A stretch of DNA of 64,000 nt. It comes from Olsenella uli DSM 7084 (GTDB lineage: Bacteria > Actinomycetota > Coriobacteriia > Coriobacteriales > Atopobiaceae). Below the pieces are notes generated by a model, which saw only the letters and a program-made list of their open reading frames with translations, was not told where the DNA came from and did no database searches. The position numbers and the translations under genes are program-made. The DNA is taken from NCBI RefSeq assembly GCF_000143845.1, contig NC_014363.1, positions 1,783,186-1,847,185 of the forward strand. The letters are read 5' to 3'. This document shows positions 1 to 8,900 of this stretch, piece by piece (the first letter of the stretch is position 1; each line of letters starts with the position of its first letter).

Positions 1-144
1 GACGCCACGACGTCCGAGGCGGGCGTCGTCTTCTCGGATTCCGGGCCCTACGTCCTGGCAGTGCTCACCACCGCACCCGAGGACTTCGACGCCCTGGCCG
101 AGCTGGTGCGAGCGCTGGACGATGCGCACGACGCGATGCCGTAG
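1..144 (+). CDS. C-terminal end of a serine hydrolase (class A beta-lactamase-like)
   Basis: The window opens inside a reading frame that runs for 47 codons to a TAG stop. The visible peptide contains the stretch GVVFSDSGPYVLAVLTT followed by an acidic helix. This looks like the last two beta strands and final helix of class A beta-lactamase-like or D-Ala-D-Ala carboxypeptidase-like serine hydrolases. The catalytic motifs would lie upstream and cannot be seen. The gene is convergent with murB, 73 bp away, with no clear terminator between them. Family assignment rests on a short C-terminal piece and is tentative. Confidence 0.5.
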   Translation, partial: DATTSEAGVVFSDSGPYVLAVLTTAPEDFDALAELVRALDDAHDAMP

Positions 145-217
145 GGCGCACGTCCGCAGGCCGCGCCCACGCCCGGCCCCCATCCACGATACCGGACACG
201 CACCCGACGGGACGGGA

Positions 218-1141
218 TCATCCGAGGAAGCGGACCTCGGGCTCCAGGCGAACGCCAAACTGACGCTCGACCTCGTCCTGGACGTGGGATATGACGGCGC
301 GCACGTCCGCCGCCGTGGCCCCTCCGAGATTGACGACGAAGCCGGCGTGCTTGGACGAGACGCCCGCGCCGCCGTGCTGGTAGCCCTTGAGGCCGGCATC
401 GGTGATCAGCTTCCCGGCGAAGTGGCCCTCCGGACGCTTGAACGTGGACCCGGCCGAGGGCCTGTCGAGCGGCTGCTTCTCCTCGCGACGCTGGGTGAGG
501 TCGTCCATCCGGGCGCGGATGTCCTCGGGCCTGCCCTCGCGCAGCCTGAACGTAGCCGACAGGACCACAAGGCCCTCGTCGCGCACGCGGCTCTTGCGAT
601 AGCCCAAGGCAAGCTCGCCCACGGGGATGTTCGCCAGCGAGCCGTCCGGCATCAAGGCGCACACGGAACTCAGGATGTCGGCGATGCAGCCGCCGTAGGC
701 GCCGGCGTTCATGAAGCAGGCGCCCCCGACCGATCCGGGGATGCCGCAGGCGAACTCGAGGCCCGCAAGCCCCAGCTCGCAGGCCATCTCAGACGCCTCG
801 CGCAGGGAGACGCCCGCCTGGCAGGTCATCTCCTCGCCCTCGACCGAAACGTTGAGCAGGCCATCCGAGAGCGCGATGACCACCCCTCGATAGCCTTCGT
901 CCGACACGAGGAGGTCGCTGCCACAGCCAAGGACGAAGCACTCCTCGCCGGCCTCGCGGCACGCCGCGATGGCCTCGCACGCCTCCTCGATGTCATCGGG
1001 AATGACGAAGAGGTCGGCCGGACCGCCGATCTCGAACGTGGTGTGGGCGCTCATGGGCTCGTCGACCAGCACCCCGTCCTCCCCCACGATCTGACGAAGC
1101 CTCCAGGTCAGGGCCTGCAAGTGGTCGGCACTGTCGGACAT
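218..1141 (-). CDS. murB: UDP-N-acetylenolpyruvoylglucosamine reductase MurB
   Basis: MurB is the cytoplasmic FAD enzyme that reduces UDP-GlcNAc-enolpyruvate to UDP-MurNAc with NADPH in peptidoglycan precursor synthesis. The 307-residue protein has the FAD-binding motif LGCGSDLLVS (about 71-80), GIPGSVGG (133-140) and NAGAYG (145-150). It also has the substrate tyrosine in YRKSR (181-185), the proton-donor serine in SAGSTFKRP (229-237) and the terminal catalytic glutamate in EPEVRFLG. Length is normal. The ATG at 1141 has a GAGGAG about 12 bases upstream. It is divergent from the membrane protein gene that follows and convergent with the hydrolase end. Confidence 0.97.
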   Translation of the reverse strand: MSDSADHLQALTWRLRQIVGEDGVLVDEPMSAHTTFEIGGPADLFVIPDDIEEACEAIAACREAGEECFVLGCGSDLLVSDEGYRGVVIALSDGLLNVSVEGEEMTCQAGVSLREASEMACELGLAGLEFACGIPGSVGGACFMNAGAYGGCIADILSSVCALMPDGSLANIPVGELALGYRKSRVRDEGLVVLSATFRLREGRPEDIRARMDDLTQRREEKQPLDRPSAGSTFKRPEGHFAGKLITDAGLKGYQHGGAGVSSKHAGFVVNLGGATAADVRAVISHVQDEVERQFGVRLEPEVRFLG

Positions 1142-1328
1142 GCCCGCTTCACGCTCCTCTTCTGCGCACCGCGCGGCGCGCGGTGTAGATACGCGATGTA
1201 GTTTCGCAAACTGTGGGGAGAGTATACCTAAGCTAGGGTCTTTGATGCGCCGTGCCGCGCTCTGTCACAGGCCCGGCACAGCGGCGCCTTCGTCGCGCCG
1301 GGACCACCAGATCGCGTCAGGAGCATGC

Positions 1329-2291
1329 ATGTCCATACGAGAGCGTTGGCTGCCCATCTGCCTTGCGGGAGCGTTCGTCTGCCTCATGGCGCTTGCGTCA
1401 CAGCTCACGGGCTGTGACGAGATCCTCTTTCCCGAAACGGCGGCCATTCTCTGCGGCGCATGGGTGCAGCCGCACCAGGCGTGGAACGTGGACCGCCCCC
1501 GCATGATGCTGCTCATGGGCTCGGGCGCCATCATGGGGCTGTGCCTGAACCTACTGGTGCCCGGACCCATCTGGGCACGAGCCGTGCTGGGCTACGCCTG
1601 CTGCGCCCTCGCCATGAACGGATTGGGCGCCGACATGACGCCCATGGTGTCCGCCGTGATACTGCCCGTGCTTCTGGGAACACGCGACTGGGCCTACCCC
1701 GTCACGGTCATCGTGCTGGTGGGCGTCATCTGCCTTGGGCAGATGGCCCTCGAGCGCTGGGGCCTGCGCGAGAGGATCGACTTCAAGCCCCTGAGGCCCC
1801 CCGCCCGGCAGGCGCTGCACGACTGGGGAGCGCGACTGGGGGTGTTCGCCCTGCTGAGCGCCCCAGCCTATTTCAGCGGCAACCCCCTCCTTGCGGCACC
1901 GCCCCTGCTGGTGACGTACACCGAGTTCACCCGCCCAGACATGACGCTGCGGCTCAAGCCCCGTCGCGCCTGGGGCACCCTCGCCCTGGCCGGTCTCTTC
2001 GGTGGCGTCGGCCGCTTCGCCGTCGAGAGCCTCGGGGTGCCTCCGACGCTGGTCGTCGCCCTGTTCTACCCGCTGCTCATAGCAACCTGGTCCACGTTCG
2101 AGACCTGGCTTCCCCCCGCGGGCGCAGCGCTCCTCCTGGGCCTCCTCGTCCCGTACGCAGGCCCCCTCGCCTATCCCGCGAGCGTCGCCGTAGGCGGGGC
2201 CGTCTGGGTCACCGCAGCGATGGCGTTCCCCGGAATCAGGCCCAAGGCCATCGAAAGGGGGCCGCTTCCCGCGCGAGGGCATTCCTGCTAG
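1329..2291 (+). CDS. Integral membrane protein of unknown function, 320 aa
   Basis: The ATG at 1329 is chosen because AGGAG sits five bases upstream; the open frame extends further up but without a plausible start. The protein starts MSIRERWLPI and has about eight hydrophobic segments with short polar loops. An early segment reads FPETAAILCGAWVQP and is followed by a basic loop, loosely reminiscent of HPP-type membrane domains. I do not recognise the family with confidence. It ends just before the FMN riboswitch, so it lies next to riboflavin transport genes but is not under that switch. No enzymatic motif is visible. Confidence 0.75.
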   Translation: MSIRERWLPICLAGAFVCLMALASQLTGCDEILFPETAAILCGAWVQPHQAWNVDRPRMMLLMGSGAIMGLCLNLLVPGPIWARAVLGYACCALAMNGLGADMTPMVSAVILPVLLGTRDWAYPVTVIVLVGVICLGQMALERWGLRERIDFKPLRPPARQALHDWGARLGVFALLSAPAYFSGNPLLAAPPLLVTYTEFTRPDMTLRLKPRRAWGTLALAGLFGGVGRFAVESLGVPPTLVVALFYPLLIATWSTFETWLPPAGAALLLGLLVPYAGPLAYPASVAVGGAVWVTAAMAFPGIRPKAIERGPLPARGHSC

Positions 2292-2305
2292 AGTGTCTGA
2301 TGACA

Positions 2306-2436
2306 GTTTCAGGGCGGGGCGAAACTCCCCACCGGCGGTGACGGGCCCCGTGCCCCAAGTCCGCGCGCCACGACGAAAAGAGTGGCTGACCTGGTGAGAC
2401 TCCGGGACCGACGGTTACAGTCCGGACGAGAGAAAC
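2306..2436 (+). promoter_or_regulatory. FMN riboswitch (RFN element)
   Basis: The conserved RFN signatures occur in order: AGGGCGGGGCGAAACTCCCC, ACCGGCGGT, CTGACCTGGTGAGACTCCGG and ACGGTTACAGTCCGGACGAG. The closing P1 helix is GTTTC (2306-2310) with GAAAC (2432-2436). A GGAAG ribosome-binding site starts directly after P1 at 2437, and the ribU ATG is at 2448, so ligand-stabilised P1 could limit ribosome access. FMN-bound RFN elements turn off riboflavin synthesis or uptake genes, which fits the riboflavin transporter downstream. Confidence 0.96.
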
Positions 2437-2447
2437 GGAAGTCCCCC

Positions 2448-3026
2448 ATGGCTACCACCACAGGCAGGCACGACACCCACGCGACCACCGCCCAAGGGGG
2501 AGGCTGGTCGACCAAGCGCATCGCCGTCACGGCGCTGTTCTGCGCCGTCGCGGCCATTTGCACCCTCCTGCTTGAGTTCCCCATCCTGCCCGGCGTCACC
2601 TGGCTCAAGTACGACCCCTCGGGCATCGTCGCCCTCGTGGCGGGGTTCGCCTTCGGACCCTCGACGGCCGCAGTCGTCTCGGTCATCCCCTACCTCGTGC
2701 ACCTTGCCACGCAGAGTGGCGTCTACGGCGTGATCATGGCCATCCTCGCGACGCTGTCGCTTTCGGTCCCCGCCGCGCTCGTCTACCGCCGCGACACCAC
2801 CATGCGAGGCGCCGTGCTGGGCATGGCGGTGGGCGCCGTCGTCTGCCTCGTCGCCTGCATCCTGGGCAACATCGCCATCACGCCACTCTACGCCGGCATG
2901 TCCGCAGACGCGGTCGTCGCCCTCGTCGTCCCGGCGCTCCTGCCGTTCAACCTGCTCAAGATCGCCATCAACTGCGTCGTCGCCGCACTGGTCTACAAGC
3001 CGGTCTCCAAGGCGCTCGTCGGCTAG
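2448..3026 (+). CDS. ribU: Riboflavin ECF transporter substrate-binding subunit RibU
   Basis: This 192-residue membrane protein has about six hydrophobic segments, typical of ECF S components, and follows an FMN riboswitch directly. The start at 2448 is fixed by GGAAG in the riboswitch tail; an upstream in-frame start would lie inside the RNA element. After a hydrophilic, Thr/Gly-rich N-terminus of about 25 residues comes KRIAVTALFCAVAAICTLLL. Next is LKYDPSGIVALVAGFAFGP, which resembles the conserved D-P-S-G region of RibU proteins. It binds extracellular riboflavin and needs an EcfAA'T module, which is encoded immediately downstream. Riboflavin specificity is inferred from family resemblance and the riboswitch. 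Confidence 0.93.
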   Translation: MATTTGRHDTHATTAQGGGWSTKRIAVTALFCAVAAICTLLLEFPILPGVTWLKYDPSGIVALVAGFAFGPSTAAVVSVIPYLVHLATQSGVYGVIMAILATLSLSVPAALVYRRDTTMRGAVLGMAVGAVVCLVACILGNIAITPLYAGMSADAVVALVVPALLPFNLLKIAINCVVAALVYKPVSKALVG

Positions 3027-3061
3027 CGTCGGCGACCGTCGTGCCTGCGGCCCCCTTGGAC

Positions 3062-4897
3062 ATGCTGCTTGACCTCGACCACGTCACGCTCGAGTACGGG
3101 CGGGGCGTGGTCGCCTTGGACGACGTCTCGCTCTCCGTCGCGGAGGGCGAGCGCATCTGCGTGCTGGGTGCCAACGGGTCGGGCAAGTCCACGCTGGCGT
3201 CCGTCCTCTGTGGGCTGCTCGCCCCGGACGCCGGGTCCGTCACCCTGCTGGGGGAGCACGTCCTCCTCGACGGGGTGGCGGACTTCGCCGCCTATGGTCG
3301 CGCGCGGCGGGCGCTGGGGCTGGTCTTCCAGAATCCCGACGACCAGATCGTGACCACCGTGGTCGCCGATGACGTCGCCTTTGGCCCCGAGAACCTGGGG
3401 GTCCCCTCGGATCGGATAGGGCAGCGCGTCCGGCGCGAGCTGAGGCGCGTGGCACTCGAGGACTACGCCCGGGCTGACCCCACCCGGCTCTCGGGCGGCC
3501 AGAAGCAGCGCGTCGCCATCGCGGGGGCCCTCGCCATGGAGCCGCGCGTCCTGGTGCTCGACGAGCCCGGCGCCCTTCTCGACGTGCGCGGGCGCCGCTC
3601 GGTCATGCGCGTGATGGGGCAGCTGCACGCCGCCGGGACCACCATCGTGCACGTCACCCACTTCATGGAGGAGGCCCTCGAGGCCGACCGCGTCATCGTC
3701 ATGAGCCATGGCCGCGTGACGCTCGACGGCGCTCCGACGGAGGTCTTCTCGCGCGTGGGGCAGCTCGGCGACCTCGGCCTCGAGGAGCCCTTCTCCGCAC
3801 GGCTCTCGACCAGGCTCGCCGAGCGGGGGCTGCCCGTGCGCTGGACCTGCGACGCACGCGACCTCCAGTCCCAGCTCGCAGGCCTGGCCGCACACGTCGG
3901 CCTCCCCTGCGGCGGCTCCTCTCGAGGCGCGTCCTCCCAACGTGCCGCCGAAGCGCCCACGATCGCGGCCGCAGGCGAAAGCGCCGCCCCATGGCCCGGC
4001 GAGACGCCCCCATGCCACGTGGCCACGGGCCATGCCACGGGCGGAAGCGTGCGCGCCGCGGACGTCACGTACTCCTACGCAGACTGCGGCGGACGGCGTG
4101 CCCTCGATGGCGTGAGCCTCTCCATCGAGCCTGGCGCCAACTGCGCCATCGTCGGCCAGACCGGTTCCGGCAAGTCGACGCTCCTGCGCCTCATGTGCGC
4201 CCTCGAAGCACCCGATGCGGGAGAGCTGCTGGTCAACGGCCTGAGCACGGCGACCAGGCGCAACCGCAGGCTCCTGCATGGCAGCATCGGCTACGTCATG
4301 CAGCGCCCTGAGCGCCAGCTCTTTGCCGAGACCGTCCAGAAGGACGTCGCCTTTGGCCCCACCAACCAGGGGCTCCCCGCAGACGAGGTCGACAGGCGCT
4401 GCAGACGCGCGCTCGAGATGGTGGGGCTCCTCGAAAGGGGGCCGGCGTCGCCCTTCGAGCTCTCGGGCGGCCAGCGACGCATGTGCGCCATCGCCGGCAT
4501 CCTCGCCATGCGCCCCGGCACGCTCGTCCTGGACGAGCCCACCGCAGGCCTCGACCCCCGTGGCCGAGAGGAGCTGCGCGCCATCCTCGCGGACGTCAAC
4601 GCACGCGGCGTCACCGTCATCCAGGTCACGCACTCCATGGATGACGCGGCGCGCGCGGGCCAGGTCATCGTACTCGACCAGTCAAGGGTCCTCGCGCAGG
4701 GTACGCCGGCGGAGGTCTTCTCGCCCGGGAAGGCCCAGGTCCTGCACGACCACGGCCTGGGCCTGCCGAAGGCCCTGGTGTGGGCGCGCGAGCTGTCAGC
4801 CAGGGGCATCGCCCTGCCCGGCGAGCCCCTCACGCTCGCACGGCTCGTCGACGCGCTCGTCGACGCGCTCGCGGGCGGCCGCCGAGGGGAGCCCTGA
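3062..4897 (+). CDS. Fused ECF transporter ATPase EcfA1-EcfA2 (copy 1)
   Basis: One 611-residue chain contains two complete ABC ATPase domains that energise the ECF transporter. Domain 1 has Walker A GANGSGKST (36-44), Q-loop FQNPDDQ, signature LSGGQ (143-147), Walker B VLVLDEP and H199. Its D-loop region reads LDEPGALLD instead of the usual LDEPTAGLD. Domain 2 has GQTGSGKST (365-373), LSGGQ (467-471), the textbook LDEPTAGLD and H524. A Cys/Ala/Gly-rich linker of about 110 residues joins them. The ATG at 3062 is preferred; a GTG at 3041 is also in frame and neither has a strong ribosome-binding site. It lies 35 bp after ribU and 2 bp before ecfT, so the three form one riboswitch-led unit. A second fused copy occurs at 33751-35409. 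Confidence 0.93.
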   Translation: MLLDLDHVTLEYGRGVVALDDVSLSVAEGERICVLGANGSGKSTLASVLCGLLAPDAGSVTLLGEHVLLDGVADFAAYGRARRALGLVFQNPDDQIVTTVVADDVAFGPENLGVPSDRIGQRVRRELRRVALEDYARADPTRLSGGQKQRVAIAGALAMEPRVLVLDEPGALLDVRGRRSVMRVMGQLHAAGTTIVHVTHFMEEALEADRVIVMSHGRVTLDGAPTEVFSRVGQLGDLGLEEPFSARLSTRLAERGLPVRWTCDARDLQSQLAGLAAHVGLPCGGSSRGASSQRAAEAPTIAAAGESAAPWPGETPPCHVATGHATGGSVRAADVTYSYADCGGRRALDGVSLSIEPGANCAIVGQTGSGKSTLLRLMCALEAPDAGELLVNGLSTATRRNRRLLHGSIGYVMQRPERQLFAETVQKDVAFGPTNQGLPADEVDRRCRRALEMVGLLERGPASPFELSGGQRRMCAIAGILAMRPGTLVLDEPTAGLDPRGREELRAILADVNARGVTVIQVTHSMDDAARAGQVIVLDQSRVLAQGTPAEVFSPGKAQVLHDHGLGLPKALVWARELSARGIALPGEPLTLARLVDALVDALAGGRRGEP

Positions 4898-4899
4898 CC

Positions 4900-5703
4900 A
4901 TGGCGTTGCGATTCTCGGTAGGACAGTACTATCCCGTCGACTCCCCCGTCCACCGCCTTGATCCCCGCGTCAAGGTGGGCTGTGCGCTCGCCATCATGGC
5001 CTGTACCTTCCTCATCCAGACGCCCCTGCAGCTGTGCCTGGGCTTTGCGTATGCCTTCGCGCTCGTCGGCGCGGCACGCATACCCGCCCGGAAGCTGCTG
5101 GAGTCCGTCAGGCCCATAGTCCTGGTCCTCGCGTTTCTCAGCCTCTTCAACCTGCTGCTGGTCCGCACGGGCGACGTCCTGGTCAAGATAGGGCCCCTCG
5201 CCATCACCGCAGGCGGCGCCTGGGCCGCCATCCTCTACTCGCTACGCGTGGTCGTTGCCGTCCTCGCGGGTGCCCTCATGCTGCTCACGACCACGCCGAC
5301 CGAGCTCACGGACGCATTCGACGCCGCACTCTCCCCCCTGGCGCACGTCGGAGTGCCCGCACACGAGCTCGCGATGGTCTTCTCGCTCATGATCCGCTTC
5401 ATCCCGACCATCGCGGACGAGACCTCCGCCATCCTTGACGCGCAGACCTCTCGCGGCGGGGCGCTGGGCGAGGGGTCCGTGGCAAGGCGCGTCCGCTCCA
5501 TCGTCCCCGTCCTGGTCGCCCTGCTGGCAAGTTCGGCGCATCACGCCGACGGACTCTCGCGCGCCCTCGACGCACGTTGCTACGAGGGCGGCGGCGCCCG
5601 CTCGCACTGGCATCCGCTTCGCCTGGCGGCACGCGACCTCATTGCCGTCGCCATCACGGCCCTCGGCATCGCAGGACTCGTCCTCCTGGGTGCGCTGGGG
5701 TAG
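4900..5703 (+). CDS. ECF transporter transmembrane subunit EcfT (copy 1)
   Basis: EcfT couples ATP hydrolysis in the EcfA dimer to movement of the S component. The 267-residue protein has about five membrane segments. It carries the two coupling-helix regions expected of the family: RFIPTIADET leading to DAQTSRGG (about 167-185), and the later ALDARCYEGG. The ATG at 4900 follows the TGA of the ATPase gene by two bases and has AGGGGAG upstream, so translation is probably coupled. Together with ribU and ecfA1A2 it forms a complete riboflavin uptake system. A hairpin followed by six Ts ends the unit. Confidence 0.93.
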   Translation: MALRFSVGQYYPVDSPVHRLDPRVKVGCALAIMACTFLIQTPLQLCLGFAYAFALVGAARIPARKLLESVRPIVLVLAFLSLFNLLLVRTGDVLVKIGPLAITAGGAWAAILYSLRVVVAVLAGALMLLTTTPTELTDAFDAALSPLAHVGVPAHELAMVFSLMIRFIPTIADETSAILDAQTSRGGALGEGSVARRVRSIVPVLVALLASSAHHADGLSRALDARCYEGGGARSHWHPLRLAARDLIAVAITALGIAGLVLLGALG

Positions 5704-5764
5704 GGCGCCATAGGCATAACGGCATGGTCGGCGATTCTCACGGACCGCTGATGACGAGGGCCCG

Positions 5765-5808
5765 GGAGCGCTACGGGACGCACAGCCGGGCCTTCGCTCC
5801 GCTTTTTT
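5765..5808 (+). terminator. Likely intrinsic terminator after ecfT
   Basis: GGAGCG (5765-5770) pairs with CGCTCC (5795-5800), and a further CCGGGC/GCCGGG-type pairing is possible inside. The stem is followed by GCTTTTTTC. This is one of the few sites in the window with a real T-run, so it should end the ribU-ecf transcript before purL. Confidence 0.6.
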
Positions 5809-5947
5809 CTTGCAGGCCCGCGACACGCCGCGGGGATGGGCGCCGCGCAGAGGGCGGCACGCCGTATCATGTGGAGTGAGTGTGCAAACGCACGCTCCAA
5901 TGTGCCGACGTTTGCTCCACACCAACCCCCACGGAAAGGGCAGGCCC

Positions 5948-8900
5948 ATGGTCTCACGCGTGTACGTAGAGAAGAAGCCAGGCTTTGACGTCGAGTCCCG
6001 CCAGATGCTGCGCGAGCTGCAGGACATCCTGGGCATCTCCGCCCTCGAGGGCCTCCGGATCGTCAACCGCTACGACGTGGAGGGGATCTCGAGGGCCCTC
6101 TTCGAGCAGTGCGTCCCCACGGTCTTCAGCGAGCCGCAGTCGGACGTGGCGACCACGCGCCGCCCCGTGGCGGGCAAGGGCACGAAGGTCTTCGCCGTGG
6201 AGTTCCTACCTGGGCAGTTCGACCAGCGTGCGGACTCCGCGAGCGAGTGCATCCAGCTCATCAGCCAGGGGGAGCGCCCGACCGTCGCCTCCGCAAAGCT
6301 CTATTACCTGGAGGGCGGCCTCTCGCAGGCCGACGTCGACGCCATCAAGCGCTACGTCATCAACCCGGTCGAGGCCCGCGAGGCGAGCCTCGCCTGCCGC
6401 AGGACCCTGAGGTCCGACTATCCCAAGCCGGCCATGGTCGAGACCCTGGACGGCTTCCGCAGGATGACCAAGGCCGAGCTCCAGGGCCTCATCGATGGCC
6501 GTGGCCTCGCCATGGACCTCGCGGACATCCGGTTCTGCCAGAGGTACTTCAGGGACGAGGGGCGCGACCCCACGATCACCGAGATCAAGATGATCGACAC
6601 CTACTGGTCCGACCACTGCCGTCACACCACCTTTGGCACCGTGCTCGAGCACGTAGAGATCGACGACGCCGTGGTCAGGGACGCCTTCGGACGCTACCTC
6701 GAGATCCGCCACGAGCTTGGCCGCGACGGGAGGCCCGTCTGCCTGATGGACATGGGCACCATCGGCGCCAAGTACCTGCGCCACAAGGGCCTCCTCAAGA
6801 ACCTGGACGAGTCCGATGAGGTCAACGCCTGTACCGTCAAGGTGAGGGTCGACGTCGACGGCGAGGACCAGGACTGGCTCTTCCTCTTCAAGAACGAGAC
6901 CCACAACCACCCCACCGAGATCGAGCCGTTCGGCGGCGCGGCAACCTGCATCGGCGGCGCCATCCGAGACCCGCTCTCGGGACGCTCCTACGTGTACCAG
7001 GCCATGCGCGTAACCGGCGCGGCAGACCCCCTGGCCCCCGTGAGCAGGACCCTTCCCGGCAAGCTGCCCCAGCGCAAGCTCGTCACCACCGCGGCGGCCG
7101 GGTACTCCTCATACGGCAACCAGATCGGCCTTGCGACCGGCCAGGTCAGCGAGCTCTACCACCCGGGGTACGTGGCCAAGCGCATGGAGATCGGCGCGGT
7201 GGTGGGCGCCACCCCCGCCAGCCACGTCCGCCGCGAGTGCCCCGCCCCCGGCGACAGGATCGTCCTTCTGGGCGGCCGCACGGGACGCGACGGCATCGGT
7301 GGCGCCACCGGCTCCTCCAAGGCTCACGACGTGGAGTCCCTGGAGAGGGACGGTGCCGAGGTCCAGAAGGGCAACGCCCCCGTCGAGCGCAAGCTCCAGA
7401 GGCTCTTCCGCCGCGAGGACGCCTGCAGGCTGATCAAGCGCTGCAACGACTTTGGCGCCGGTGGCGTCTCAGTCGCCATCGGCGAGCTGGCCGACGGCCT
7501 TCTCATCGAGCTCGACCGCGTCCCCAAGAAGTACGAGGGCCTGGACGGTACCGAGCTCGCCATCAGCGAGTCGCAGGAGCGCATGGCCGTGGCGCTGGCA
7601 CCCGAAGACGTCGATGAGTTCATGGGGTATGCGCGTGAGGAGAACCTCGAGGCGACCGTCGTCGCAGAGGTGACCCGGGAGCCACGCCTCAAGATGGTCT
7701 GGGATGGCAGGACCATCGTCGACGTGAGCCGCAAGTTCCTCTCGTCCAACGGGGCACCCAAGCACCAGGACGTCCACGTGCCTCAGCAGGGCAGCTACCA
7801 GCCCAGCTGGGAGGGTGCGAACCTCGAGGAGCGCATGCGCTCCGTGCTGTGCGACCTCAACGTGGCCTCGAACAAGGGCCTCTCGGAGCGCTTCGACTCC
7901 ACCATCGGCGCAGCGACGGTTCTGATGCCCTTCGGCGGTCGCCGACAGCTCACGCCCAGCATGGCGATGGTCGCAAAGCTTCCCGTCCTTGGCGAGACCA
8001 CCACGGTCTCTGGCATGGCGTGGGGCTTCAATCCCTACCTCATGAGCCAGAACCAGTTCACGGGGGCATACCTCTCGGTCGTCGAGTCCGTGGCGAGGCT
8101 CGTGGCCGCCGGCCTCGAGCACAGGAGCGCCTACCTCAGCTTCCAGGAGTACTTCGAGAAGCTTCGCCATGGGCCCGAGCGTTGGGGCAAGCCCACGGCC
8201 GCCGTCCTGGGTGCGCTCATGGCCCAGATCGACCTGGGCATCGGCGCCATCGGGGGCAAGGACTCCATGTCAGGCTCCTTCGAGGACCTGGACGTCCCGC
8301 CCACCCTGGTCTCGTTCGCGACGGCGGTCGGCAAGGTCGGCCGCATCGTCTCTCCGGAGTTCAAGCGCACGGACAGCAAGCTCTGCCTGGTACGCCCGCA
8401 GTACAGGGAAGACGGCGTCACCCCCGATGCGCGGTCCTTCCTCAAGGTGCTCGACTACGTCGAGGCCATGATCGGCTACGGGGACGCCCTTGCCGTGGCG
8501 ACGCCGGGCTACGGCTGCCTGGCCGAGACGCTCTTCAAGATGGCCGTCGGCAACCAGATCGGCTTCGGCCTGGCGGACGCCTTCGACATGGGCGCCCTCT
8601 TCCGCCTGGCCTACGGAAGCTTCGTGGTGGAGGTGGGCGCAAGCACCTACGTCGAGCGTGACGTGGATGGCTTCGAGGTCATCGACCTGGGCGGCACCTC
8701 TGTCGAGTACGCCCTGTGGGCAGCAGGCGAGAGGATCGAGCTCTCTGATCTTCAGGAGGCCTGGGAGGCACGGCTCGAGCCCGTCTTCCCGTACCGTGGC
8801 GAGGGCGAGGCCGTGGACGCCCCGCGCTTCGACGTGGACGAGAGGGGCGGCTCGCGCGTAGCGCCCGCCGTCCGCCCAGCCAAGCCGCACGTCGTGATTC

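Noticed and set aside
1329-2291. Assignment of the membrane protein to the HPP family
   Set aside because: Only a loose similarity in one segment was seen. The defining His-Pro-Pro motif is absent.
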